53,691 nucleotides of DNA from Acidimicrobiales bacterium (GTDB taxonomy: Bacteria > Actinomycetota > Acidimicrobiia > Acidimicrobiales > Iamiaceae): the NCBI GenBank assembly GCA_020439505.1, contig JAGQSO010000035.1, positions 1 to 53,691 of the forward strand, in the 5' to 3' direction. The position numbers were made by a program, and so were the translations under genes. This document shows positions 47,579-53,691 of the stretch, piece by piece; the first letter of the stretch is position 1, and the number at the start of each line of letters is the position of its first letter. The notes below the pieces were generated by a model. It ran no database searches. It was not told where the DNA came from and saw only the letters and a program-made list of their open reading frames with translations.

Positions 47579-49530
47579 GCCGACACCGACACCGGCGCTG
47601 ACACCGGTGCCGTCGCCACGCGGCGTCGTCCGGGGTACACCGCCATCAACGATCCGAGCGCCATAACGCCACCTCCGATCCACAGCCACACGATCAGAGG
47701 CTGGACGATGATCTTGACCGTCACCGAGCCGTCGGCGGCGGGAAGGTCGGTGAGGGTGAGCAGCACCGAGTCCCGGGCGGTGTTGCGCACCGACGGCTTG
47801 CCGATCTGTTGGGTCCCGTTGACGAACTGTTGGATGGCCGGTTCGAACACCTTGCCGCCCACATCGAGCTTGGCGCCGACCTGACGACGGGCCGCGGTCA
47901 TGTCCGACGTCGGCCCCAGGTATGTGATCTCATGTCCCCGAACGGTGACCGTTGACGGACAGCCCGGGGCAGCCTCCACGCACAGGCGAGCGTCGCGCTC
48001 CACCGAGTAGCTGTTGGAAGCGGCGATGGCCACCGCGATCATCAACACCCCGAGGTGGACGATCATGCCGCCGTTGGCCCGGCCGGTCAGACCCCGCCAA
48101 CCCTGGCGGCGGGTGGCCAGGAACAACTGGCGAAAGGCTGCACCGCCGGCGAAACCGGCCAGGAAGAAGGCCAGCAGCGGGGCCAGGCCCCGCGCCCCCA
48201 ACGCCACCGCGAGGGCCAGGATCCCGGTTCCGAACCAGCCCGGCCACAGCAGCCGGCTCCGCAACGTCTCCCCCGAGGCTTTGCGCCACGGCAGCACGGG
48301 GGCGACGGCCATGAGGAACAACAGCACCAACCCGATCGGGGTGGTCATGCGTTCGAAGTAGGGCTCACCCACCGTCACCCGCTCGGCCGACAACGCTTCG
48401 GAGATGAGCGGGAACACAGTGCCCAACAGCACCACGAAGGCGAAGGCGGCGAACACGATGTTGTTGAGGAGGAACGCGCCCTCGCGCGACACCGGCGAGT
48501 CGATGCGGGCCGGGGACCGCAGACGGTCTCCGCGCCAGCCGACCAGGCCCACCGTCACCAAGACGATCAGCCCGAAGAAGCCCAGCAGCAGCGGTCCGAT
48601 GGCTGACTCGCTGAAGGCGTGGACCGAGTCGATGACACCGGAGCGGGTCAGGAACGTGCCCAAGATGGTGAGCGAGAAGGTGGCGCACAGCAGCGACAGG
48701 TTCCACACCCGCAGCATCCCGCGCCGTTCCTGAACCATCACCGAGTGCAGGTAGGCGGTGCCGGTCAGCCATGGCAGGAACGAGGCGTTCTCGACCGGGT
48801 CCCATGCCCAGTACCCGCCCCAGCCCAGCACCTCGTGGCTCCACCACGCTCCGGCCACGATGCCCATGGTCAAGAACATCCAGGCGATCAGCGTCCAGCG
48901 GCGGGTCTCGACCAGCCAGCCTTCGCCCAAGCGTCCGGTGACCAGGGCCGCCACCGCGAAGGCGAACGGCACGGTGAAGCCGACGTAGCCGAGGTACAGC
49001 ATGGGCGGGTGGAACGCCATGAGCGGATGGTTCTGGAGCAGCGGGTTGGGGCCGGGCCCGTCGAGGGGCGGGTCGGCCAGCACCCGGAACGGGTTGGCCG
49101 GCCCCAACATCAGCCCGAAGAAGAACAGGCACACCGCGAACATGACCACCATGGCCCAAGCCACCAGCGGGTCGTTGAGCCGGTCCCGGAACTTGATCAC
49201 CACCGCCACCGAGTACCCGGCCAGGATCAGGCCCCACAACATGATCGACCCTTCCAGCGCCGACCAAAGGGTGGCCACGTTGAACAGGGCGGGGGTGGAG
49301 TGCGAGCCGTTGTTGGCCACGTACTCGAGGGAGAAGTCCCGGGTGATGAGGGCCCGTTCCATGGCGGCCACGGCCAGAACCGCGCCACCCAGCACCATGA
49401 AGGCATAGGTGCGCGACATGCGCAGCAGGTCGCTGCGCCGGCCCCGCAGCCCCACCGCCAAGGTGACGATGCCGCCGAGCGATCCGACCAGGGCCAGGAC
49501 GACGCCGCCCGTGCCCAGAGCGGCGTTCAC
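47575..49530 (-). CDS. ccmF: Heme lyase CcmF
   Basis: 651 residues from GTG 49530. About 13-15 hydrophobic helices. The tryptophan-rich WWD region shows GGYWAWDPVENASFLPW in key parts, with flanking His in WWSHEVLGWGG. The C-terminal soluble stretch is periplasm-side and CcmF-typical. It ligates heme to apocytochrome Cys pairs together with CcmH and CcmI. Confidence 0.96.
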   Translation of the reverse strand: MNAALGTGGVVLALVGSLGGIVTLAVGLRGRRSDLLRMSRTYAFMVLGGAVLAVAAMERALITRDFSLEYVANNGSHSTPALFNVATLWSALEGSIMLWGLILAGYSVAVVIKFRDRLNDPLVAWAMVVMFAVCLFFFGLMLGPANPFRVLADPPLDGPGPNPLLQNHPLMAFHPPMLYLGYVGFTVPFAFAVAALVTGRLGEGWLVETRRWTLIAWMFLTMGIVAGAWWSHEVLGWGGYWAWDPVENASFLPWLTGTAYLHSVMVQERRGMLRVWNLSLLCATFSLTILGTFLTRSGVIDSVHAFSESAIGPLLLGFFGLIVLVTVGLVGWRGDRLRSPARIDSPVSREGAFLLNNIVFAAFAFVVLLGTVFPLISEALSAERVTVGEPYFERMTTPIGLVLLFLMAVAPVLPWRKASGETLRSRLLWPGWFGTGILALAVALGARGLAPLLAFFLAGFAGGAAFRQLFLATRRQGWRGLTGRANGGMIVHLGVLMIAVAIAASNSYSVERDARLCVEAAPGCPSTVTVRGHEITYLGPTSDMTAARRQVGAKLDVGGKVFEPAIQQFVNGTQQIGKPSVRNTARDSVLLTLTDLPAADGSVTVKIIVQPLIVWLWIGGGVMALGSLMAVYPGRRRVATAPVSAPVSVSA

Positions 49531-50075
49531 GAGGCTTCGGGCACCCGGTCGGGGTGCTGCTCCTCGTAATCGCCGCTGTCGTCCTTCTTGTAGTCCTCGG
49601 TGTGCTTGACCAGCAGCCGGTCGCTGTCGAACTCGGTTCCCGCCGCGTTCCAGGACCCTTCGGCCACCACCGGGAGCCCCGGCTTGAACAGGGCCGGCTC
49701 CTTGCCGGTGTGACGGACCTTCACCGCCACCCCCCGATAGGCCACCGAGAACACCTTGGCGTTGCCGTCATCGACGGGCTCGCCCACCACCACTCCCTGG
49801 AGCCGGAAGCGGTCGCGGCCCAGTTCTTCACGTTGGGCCACCGCCTCGTCCGCGTTGCGGTAGTAGAGGCTGGCTCCGCGGGCCTGGACCACGATGAAAA
49901 CGACCACGACGGCCAGCGCGGCCAGCACCCCGACCGCCACCCAGCGACGCGATCCCCGCCGGCGCAACGATGGCCCCACCCCGGTCCGGGGCGTGAGATC
50001 GAGGCCGCCCTCGTCGAGGTCGCGGTCGTCAGGCCCGTCGGACCCATCGAAGCGGTCCGAGGTGTTCACATCCAC
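49527..50075 (-). CDS. ccmE: Heme chaperone CcmE
   Basis: 182 residues as read from GTG 50075; GTG 50069 would restore the 4-nt overlap with ccmD. A membrane helix (about 45-63) anchors an OB-fold domain. LLVKHTEDY places His158, the covalent heme ligand, four residues before Tyr162, equal to the H-x3-Y of classical CcmE rather than the C-type variant. The tail is acidic. It carries heme from CcmC to CcmF. Confidence 0.92.
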   Translation of the reverse strand: MDVNTSDRFDGSDGPDDRDLDEGGLDLTPRTGVGPSLRRRGSRRWVAVGVLAALAVVVVFIVVQARGASLYYRNADEAVAQREELGRDRFRLQGVVVGEPVDDGNAKVFSVAYRGVAVKVRHTGKEPALFKPGLPVVAEGSWNAAGTEFDSDRLLVKHTEDYKKDDSGDYEEQHPDRVPEAS

Positions 50076-50227
50076 CGCCGATCTTCGGGCGGAACCTGGC
50101 GGCCCACGGCCCGTCCCCGTCGGATGGTGAACACCGCGTAGGCGGCCAACAGACCGACGACCAGGGCGTAGGAGCCGTACACGTAGCCGATCTCATCGGC
50201 GGTGGCCGCCAGGATCATGGCGATCAT
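50066..50227 (-). CDS. ccmD: Small membrane protein CcmD
   Basis: 53 residues from ATG 50227, which shares one base with the ccmC stop (TGATG). One hydrophobic helix (about 14-34, GYVYGSYALVVGLLAAYAVF) followed by a basic tail matches CcmD, which releases holo-CcmE from CcmC. It is often missed by gene finders. AAGGGAG upstream is a good ribosome site. Confidence 0.85.
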   Translation of the reverse strand: MIAMILAATADEIGYVYGSYALVVGLLAAYAVFTIRRGRAVGRQVPPEDRRWM

Positions 50228-51015
50228 CACAGGGCTCCCTTGGGGGTGGTCAGCGTGGCGGTGGTGGCTTCGGCCCGACGTTCGGCCAGCGCCGAGTCGA
50301 GACCCTTCTCCTCCAGTCGGGCCCGCACGTACTCGAGGCGGAAGCGGTGGATCATGAGCCACGCGTACACGGCCACGGCCACCAACATGCCGAACATGAG
50401 GGCGAACAGCTTGAGCCCGTCGATGGTCGGGTCGAGGCGGCTGATGGTGGCGGGCTGGTGGATCCCCCGCCACCAATCCACCGAGTAGTGCACGATCGGC
50501 ACGTTGGCGAACGCCACCAGGCCTACGACGGCGGCCCGCTTGGCCCGCACCACCGGGTCGAGCACGGCACTGCGCAGGGCCAGGTAGCCGACGTAGACGA
50601 TGAGCATCAGCAGGGTGCTGGTGAGGCGGGGGTCCCACTCCCACCAGGTGCCCCAGGCGATGTGACCCCACACCGACCCGGTGGCCAACGTCAACAGGGT
50701 GAACACCACGCCGACCTCGGCCGACGACGCGGCCAGCAGGTCCCAGCCTTCGGTCTTGCGGATCAGGTACATCACGCTGGCCACCGCGGTGACGAAGAAG
50801 GCCATGTAGCAGGCCACAGCCACCGGCACGTGGACGTACATGATCCGGACCAGCTCACCCATGCTGTTCTCCGACGCATTGGCGCCGCTGTCGGGGGGTG
50901 AGATCACCAGGGCGACGGCCAGGAATACCGCCACCGCCACGGCCAAGAGCAGCCCGAAGATCCGGCTACCGCGCGAGGCGGTGCCGTCGGGATGCGTTTG
51001 CAACAGGGGGTTCAA
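50227..51015 (-). CDS. ccmC: Heme-handling protein CcmC
   Basis: 262 residues from TTG 51015, which overlaps the ccmB stop (TTGA); the frame is open to 51102 but this start keeps the operon's overlap pattern. Six helices with the WWD motif (WGTWWEWDPRLTS) and flanking heme-ligand His in YVHVPVA and VHYSVDWW. It attaches heme to CcmE. Confidence 0.93.
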   Translation of the reverse strand: MNPLLQTHPDGTASRGSRIFGLLLAVAVAVFLAVALVISPPDSGANASENSMGELVRIMYVHVPVAVACYMAFFVTAVASVMYLIRKTEGWDLLAASSAEVGVVFTLLTLATGSVWGHIAWGTWWEWDPRLTSTLLMLIVYVGYLALRSAVLDPVVRAKRAAVVGLVAFANVPIVHYSVDWWRGIHQPATISRLDPTIDGLKLFALMFGMLVAVAVYAWLMIHRFRLEYVRARLEEKGLDSALAERRAEATTATLTTPKGAL

Positions 51016-51686
51016 GGCTCCTCCAGGAGGTTTTCGAAGGCCAGGATCCCGATCACCAGGTAAAGCAGTGCGAAAACCGTGAGCAGACCGAGCCACCGCC
51101 ATCCCGACCCGGGGGTCTGGGCGTAGGCGGCAGCGAAGGCCTGCGTGGCCGATATGAGAACGGGCGCCACCACCGGCAGGACCAGGAGCGGCAACAGGGT
51201 GTCGCGCACCCTCATTCCCGCCGACAAGATCCCGTACAGCGAACCCACCGAGGCCAGCCCCACGGTGGCGGCCAGGCAGGTGGCCACCAGCAGCGGTGCC
51301 CCGTGGGGGGCGGTTCCGTAGAACAGCGTGACCCCGGCGATCAACACCACCTGGAGGGCCAGCAGGTGCACGGCGATCCCCGCCACCTTGCCCAAGAAGA
51401 TCCCCGCCGGGTCCAGGCCCGACAGCCGCAGGGCGTCGGTGATGCCGTCGGCGGCCTCCACCGAGAACGAGCGTTGCAACGCCAGCAGCGTGGAGAACAG
51501 GACCGCCAGCCAGAACAGGCCCGGCGTCGCTTCACCCAGGATGCGCCGGTCGGGGTCCAGCGCAAAGGCGAACAGCACCAGCACCAGCACCCCGAACGGG
51601 ATCACCTGAGCCAGGACCACCCGGCTACGCATCTCCAGGCGCAGGTCCTTCTCCAACACCAACCCGGCATCTCGGAGGATGGTCAT
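51012..51686 (-). CDS. ccmB: Heme ABC exporter permease CcmB
   Basis: 224 residues with six hydrophobic helices. The starting LEKDLRLEMRSR and the FSTLLALQRSFSVE region are typical of CcmB. With CcmA and CcmC it forms the ATP-driven complex that releases holo-CcmE. ATGA overlap with ccmA. Confidence 0.94.
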   Translation of the reverse strand: MTILRDAGLVLEKDLRLEMRSRVVLAQVIPFGVLVLVLFAFALDPDRRILGEATPGLFWLAVLFSTLLALQRSFSVEAADGITDALRLSGLDPAGIFLGKVAGIAVHLLALQVVLIAGVTLFYGTAPHGAPLLVATCLAATVGLASVGSLYGILSAGMRVRDTLLPLLVLPVVAPVLISATQAFAAAYAQTPGSGWRWLGLLTVFALLYLVIGILAFENLLEEP

Positions 51687-52345
51687 GACGCCACCGCCTC
51701 ACCCGACGGCACGGCCGCAATGCCTCCAGCGAGGTGAACCGTGCGATGGGCGACCACCGCGGCCCGATCCAGTTCGTGGGACACGAACACCACCGTCGCC
51801 CCGGCGGCCACAGCATCCACCATCAATCCGTCGACCAGGTCGCGGGCCTGCTGATCGAGAGCGGCGTGGGGTTCATCCAGCAGCCACAGTTCGGGCCGAC
51901 GGGCCACCAGCACCGCCAAGGCCGCCCGTCGACGCTGACCGGCCGAAAGGCGGGCCACCGCCACGTCGGCCAACCGCCCGTCGAGGCCGAGTCTGGCCAT
52001 GGCCGCGTCGACGTCGGTGGCCCGAGACCGACCGGCCCGGGCCCAGAACGCCACGTTGTCGGCCACCGTCAGGTCGGCGTAGAGCCCGCTGCCGTGTCCC
52101 AGCAACCCCACCCGCGACCGGACCGGCCGGGGGTCGGTCCGCAGGTCCACACCGAGCACCTCAGCGGTACCGTCGACCACCGGAACCAGCCCGGCACAGG
52201 CCCGCAGCACCGTGGTCTTTCCGGCCCCGTTGGGCCCCTGGAGCAGCACGATCTCACCGGCGCCCACCTCGAGGTCGACGCCGGCCAGGGCGGGGAACCG
52301 CCCAAGCAGGCAGACCGCCTGACTGAAACGGACGACGGCATCCAT
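51683..52345 (-). CDS. ccmA: Heme ABC exporter ATPase CcmA
   Basis: 220 residues. Walker A QGPNGAGKTT, signature LSAGQRRR, Walker B LWLLDEPHAALD and switch His in VFVSHELD. First gene of the minus-strand ccm operon. The order ccmABCDEFGHI is complete and all junctions overlap or touch, so it is one transcript. No promoter element was recognised in the 238 bp upstream. Confidence 0.95.
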   Translation of the reverse strand: MDAVVRFSQAVCLLGRFPALAGVDLEVGAGEIVLLQGPNGAGKTTVLRACAGLVPVVDGTAEVLGVDLRTDPRPVRSRVGLLGHGSGLYADLTVADNVAFWARAGRSRATDVDAAMARLGLDGRLADVAVARLSAGQRRRAALAVLVARRPELWLLDEPHAALDQQARDLVDGLMVDAVAAGATVVFVSHELDRAAVVAHRTVHLAGGIAAVPSGEAVAS

Positions 52346-52571
52346 GGGGCCTCACAAGGCTACCGACCCCCCAACCAGCCCCACCAACCAGACCCCTCAG
52401 CGGCGTGCCGTCTAGTTCGAGACCCGTGCACCGCTGCGCCAATGAGAGTCCCATCGACCACGCGTAGCGGGCCACACCCAAACGGAGCATCGAGATGAGG
52501 CAACGAAACCCCCATAGGCGGAGATCTCGAGTGAGCCAATGCGGTCGGCCGATCCGTCGGGCAGAAGTAGC

Positions 52572-52577
52572 TACAAT
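52572..52577 (+). promoter_or_regulatory. -10 box of toxin-antitoxin pair 2 (leaderless)
   Basis: TACAAT in the sequence TAGCTACAAT, placed 6 nt before ATG 52584. The same box and spacing occur at the first pair (26465-26470). The 226 bp upstream, back to ccmA, hold no gene I can support. Confidence 0.6.
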
Positions 52578-52583
52578 ACGTCC

Positions 52584-52862
52584 ATGAAAGTCGCTACACG
52601 TGACGAGGTCGGCGTGCGCGACCTCAAGAACAACCTCAGCCGATACCTGGATCGCGTGAAGCGCGGCGAACAGATCATCGTGACCGAGCACGGCAAACCC
52701 ATCGCGCGGCTGACAGCCGTCGACGAGTCGACCGATCGGCTTGCAGCTCTCGTCGCGTCAGGCGCAGTCCGCCCTCCGACGAGCAGGCAGCGGACGCGAC
52801 CAGGCCAGCGCATCAAGGCGAAGGGTTCGGTGAGTGACCTCGTCGAGGAACAGCGGCGGTGA
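52584..52862 (+). CDS. Phd/YefM-type antitoxin (pair 2)
   Basis: 92 residues from ATG 52584. VGVRDLKNNLSRYLDRVKRG and IIVTEHGKPIARLT are typical of the Phd/YefM N-terminal fold; the C-terminal half is basic and flexible. It overlaps the toxin start by 4 nt (GTGA). About 30% similar by eye to the antitoxin at 26477, so the pairs are distinct modules, not a recent duplication. Confidence 0.92.
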   Translation: MKVATRDEVGVRDLKNNLSRYLDRVKRGEQIIVTEHGKPIARLTAVDESTDRLAALVASGAVRPPTSRQRTRPGQRIKAKGSVSDLVEEQRR

Positions 52863-53281
52863 TCACCTACGTCGACACGTCCTCGCTTCTGAAGCTGGTC
52901 ATCGACGAGGACGGCTCGGACCTAGCTGAGTTGATCTGGGACAGTGCCGATGTGTTGGCATCCGTTTCCCTGGTGGTGGTCGAAGGGCGCGCTGCGCTAG
53001 CGGCGGCCCGGCGCGGCGGGCGCCTCGACGCACGTCAGCACCGGCGAGCGATCCAAGAGTTCACCTCGCTCGCCGAGGGGCTTTCGGTCGTGGAGGTCAC
53101 GGAGCAGCTCGTTTCCGACGCCGCGGACCTCGCTGAGGCCGAAGCATTGAGAGGCTACGACGCAGTCCACCTTGCTGCGGCCGTCACCATCGAGGCGAAC
53201 CTCCTCACGAGTGCCGACACAGCACTATGCGAGGCAGCACGCCGCCGCGGCATGCACGTCGCTAACCCCTTGGGGCCATAG
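52859..53281 (+). CDS. vapC: PIN-domain ribonuclease toxin (VapC, pair 2)
   Basis: 140 residues from GTG 52859. ITYVDTSSLLKLV (Asp6) supplies the first acidic residue, VVVEGRAAL the conserved Glu, GYDAVHLAAA the third, and SADTALCEAA the last. A complete PIN fold with no truncation. It is the toxin of the second pair. Confidence 0.93.
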   Translation: MITYVDTSSLLKLVIDEDGSDLAELIWDSADVLASVSLVVVEGRAALAAARRGGRLDARQHRRAIQEFTSLAEGLSVVEVTEQLVSDAADLAEAEALRGYDAVHLAAAVTIEANLLTSADTALCEAARRRGMHVANPLGP

Positions 53282-53485
53282 CGGACTAGCCCCAATACCG
53301 CTCAGTCAAATTCCGAGGATTGTGGGCGTGGGCGGCCCGATGAGCAACCCTGGGGAAGTTCGGCGAGCATCAGCAACAAATCCTGACCGTCTTGTCCCAC
53401 TACCACGACCGCATCACAGCGGCCACCAATCAGCCATGACCACACCGGTTACACACACAAATCCACAGTCCCGAGCTACCCGGCC

Positions 53486-53691
53486 TCAAGGGTTAGTCGC
53501 GTCCAGATAGAGGGCCCGCCCTACCAACGGTCGCCGATTCCCGAGATCAATGAGTCGATCTTTACCTCCGGACGACGCGATAGTTCCCCCCAACGAGTCC
53601 GCATAATGCTGCAACTCTTCGTCTGATGTAGCAAGAGTGCAAAGCTCATCAAGGCATTCCAACTGCGCCTCCAACCCATAGGCATGATTGA
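53486..53691 (-). CDS. Partial unknown protein (3' end)
   Basis: An open frame enters from the right edge on the minus strand and ends at TGA 53486-53488. The last 67 residues visible include LECLDELCTLATSDEELQHY, then a loop and LGNRRPLVGRALYLDA, a plausible soluble protein end with lower-GC codons than the ccm genes. No family is recognised. The 200 bp between this stop and the toxin gene show nothing else. Confidence 0.5.
   Translation of the reverse strand, partial: NHAYGLEAQLECLDELCTLATSDEELQHYADSLGGTIASSGGKDRLIDLGNRRPLVGRALYLDATNP

Noticed and set aside
52405..52445. Possible tRNA fragment (GTTCGAGACCC-like text)
   Set aside because: Flanking bases do not pair into a T arm or acceptor stem.

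Overview
The window is high-GC DNA dense with GTG starts and 4-nt start/stop overlaps (GTGA, ATGA). Gene content (P450 with single-cluster ferredoxin, universal stress protein, actinobacterial-type LeuA, SufR-like regulator, VapBC pairs, ECF sigma/zinc-finger anti-sigma pair) points to an actinobacterium. A complete System I cytochrome c maturation operon (ccmA-I) suggests a deep-branching lineage such as Acidimicrobiia; that placement is inference.

Layout. 1-190: the 3' end of an ISL3-type transposase and its probable terminal repeat. 211-4430: P450-ferredoxin pair, tandem-Usp protein, STAS-like protein, CBS-pair protein and a membrane protein. 4480-10375: a convergent terminator, an acyl-CoA dehydrogenase behind a 16-bp palindrome, divergent cysS and valS, and a DUF5522 protein. 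10339-16532 (minus): a GT4 / PqqD-like / HPr-kinase-like / tandem GT2 (frameshifted) / nucleotidyltransferase-SDR fusion operon resembling HPr-rel-A type clusters; this is the best candidate for an under-described system. 16571-18869 (minus): two-domain FKBP lipoprotein, MscS channel and a His-rich mini membrane protein.

18945-23426: an alpha/beta hydrolase, then leuA preceded by a leader peptide with four consecutive Leu codons and an attenuator-like hairpin set. Downstream are a small membrane protein and a mosaic, internally deleted leuA remnant that replaces the 5' end of a broken gene. 23461-27144: second acyl-CoA dehydrogenase, a GH39-like lipoprotein and a VapBC-type pair. 27358-31871: sigma factor, anti-sigma, ABC ATPase, permease and membrane protein in one tightly overlapped operon. 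31872-39247: a low-GC patch with a lipoprotein, then amidohydrolase, DEAD-box helicase, YsxC GTPase, a secreted lipoprotein and a GH5 enzyme.

39281-41791 (minus): a PAS/GAF-GGDEF-EAL cyclic-di-GMP gene that is intact in frame except for two amber codons, each exactly where a conserved Gln (CAG) is expected. 41946-45649: Mrp/NBP35 iron-sulfur carrier divergent from a SufR-like regulator, a small membrane protein and a cysteine desulfurase, which together look like an Fe-S island. 45679-52345 (minus): ccmABCDEFGHI. 52584-53281: second VapBC-type pair. 53486-53691: the 3' part of an unrecognised gene running off the window. No rRNA, tRNA or CRISPR array was seen.
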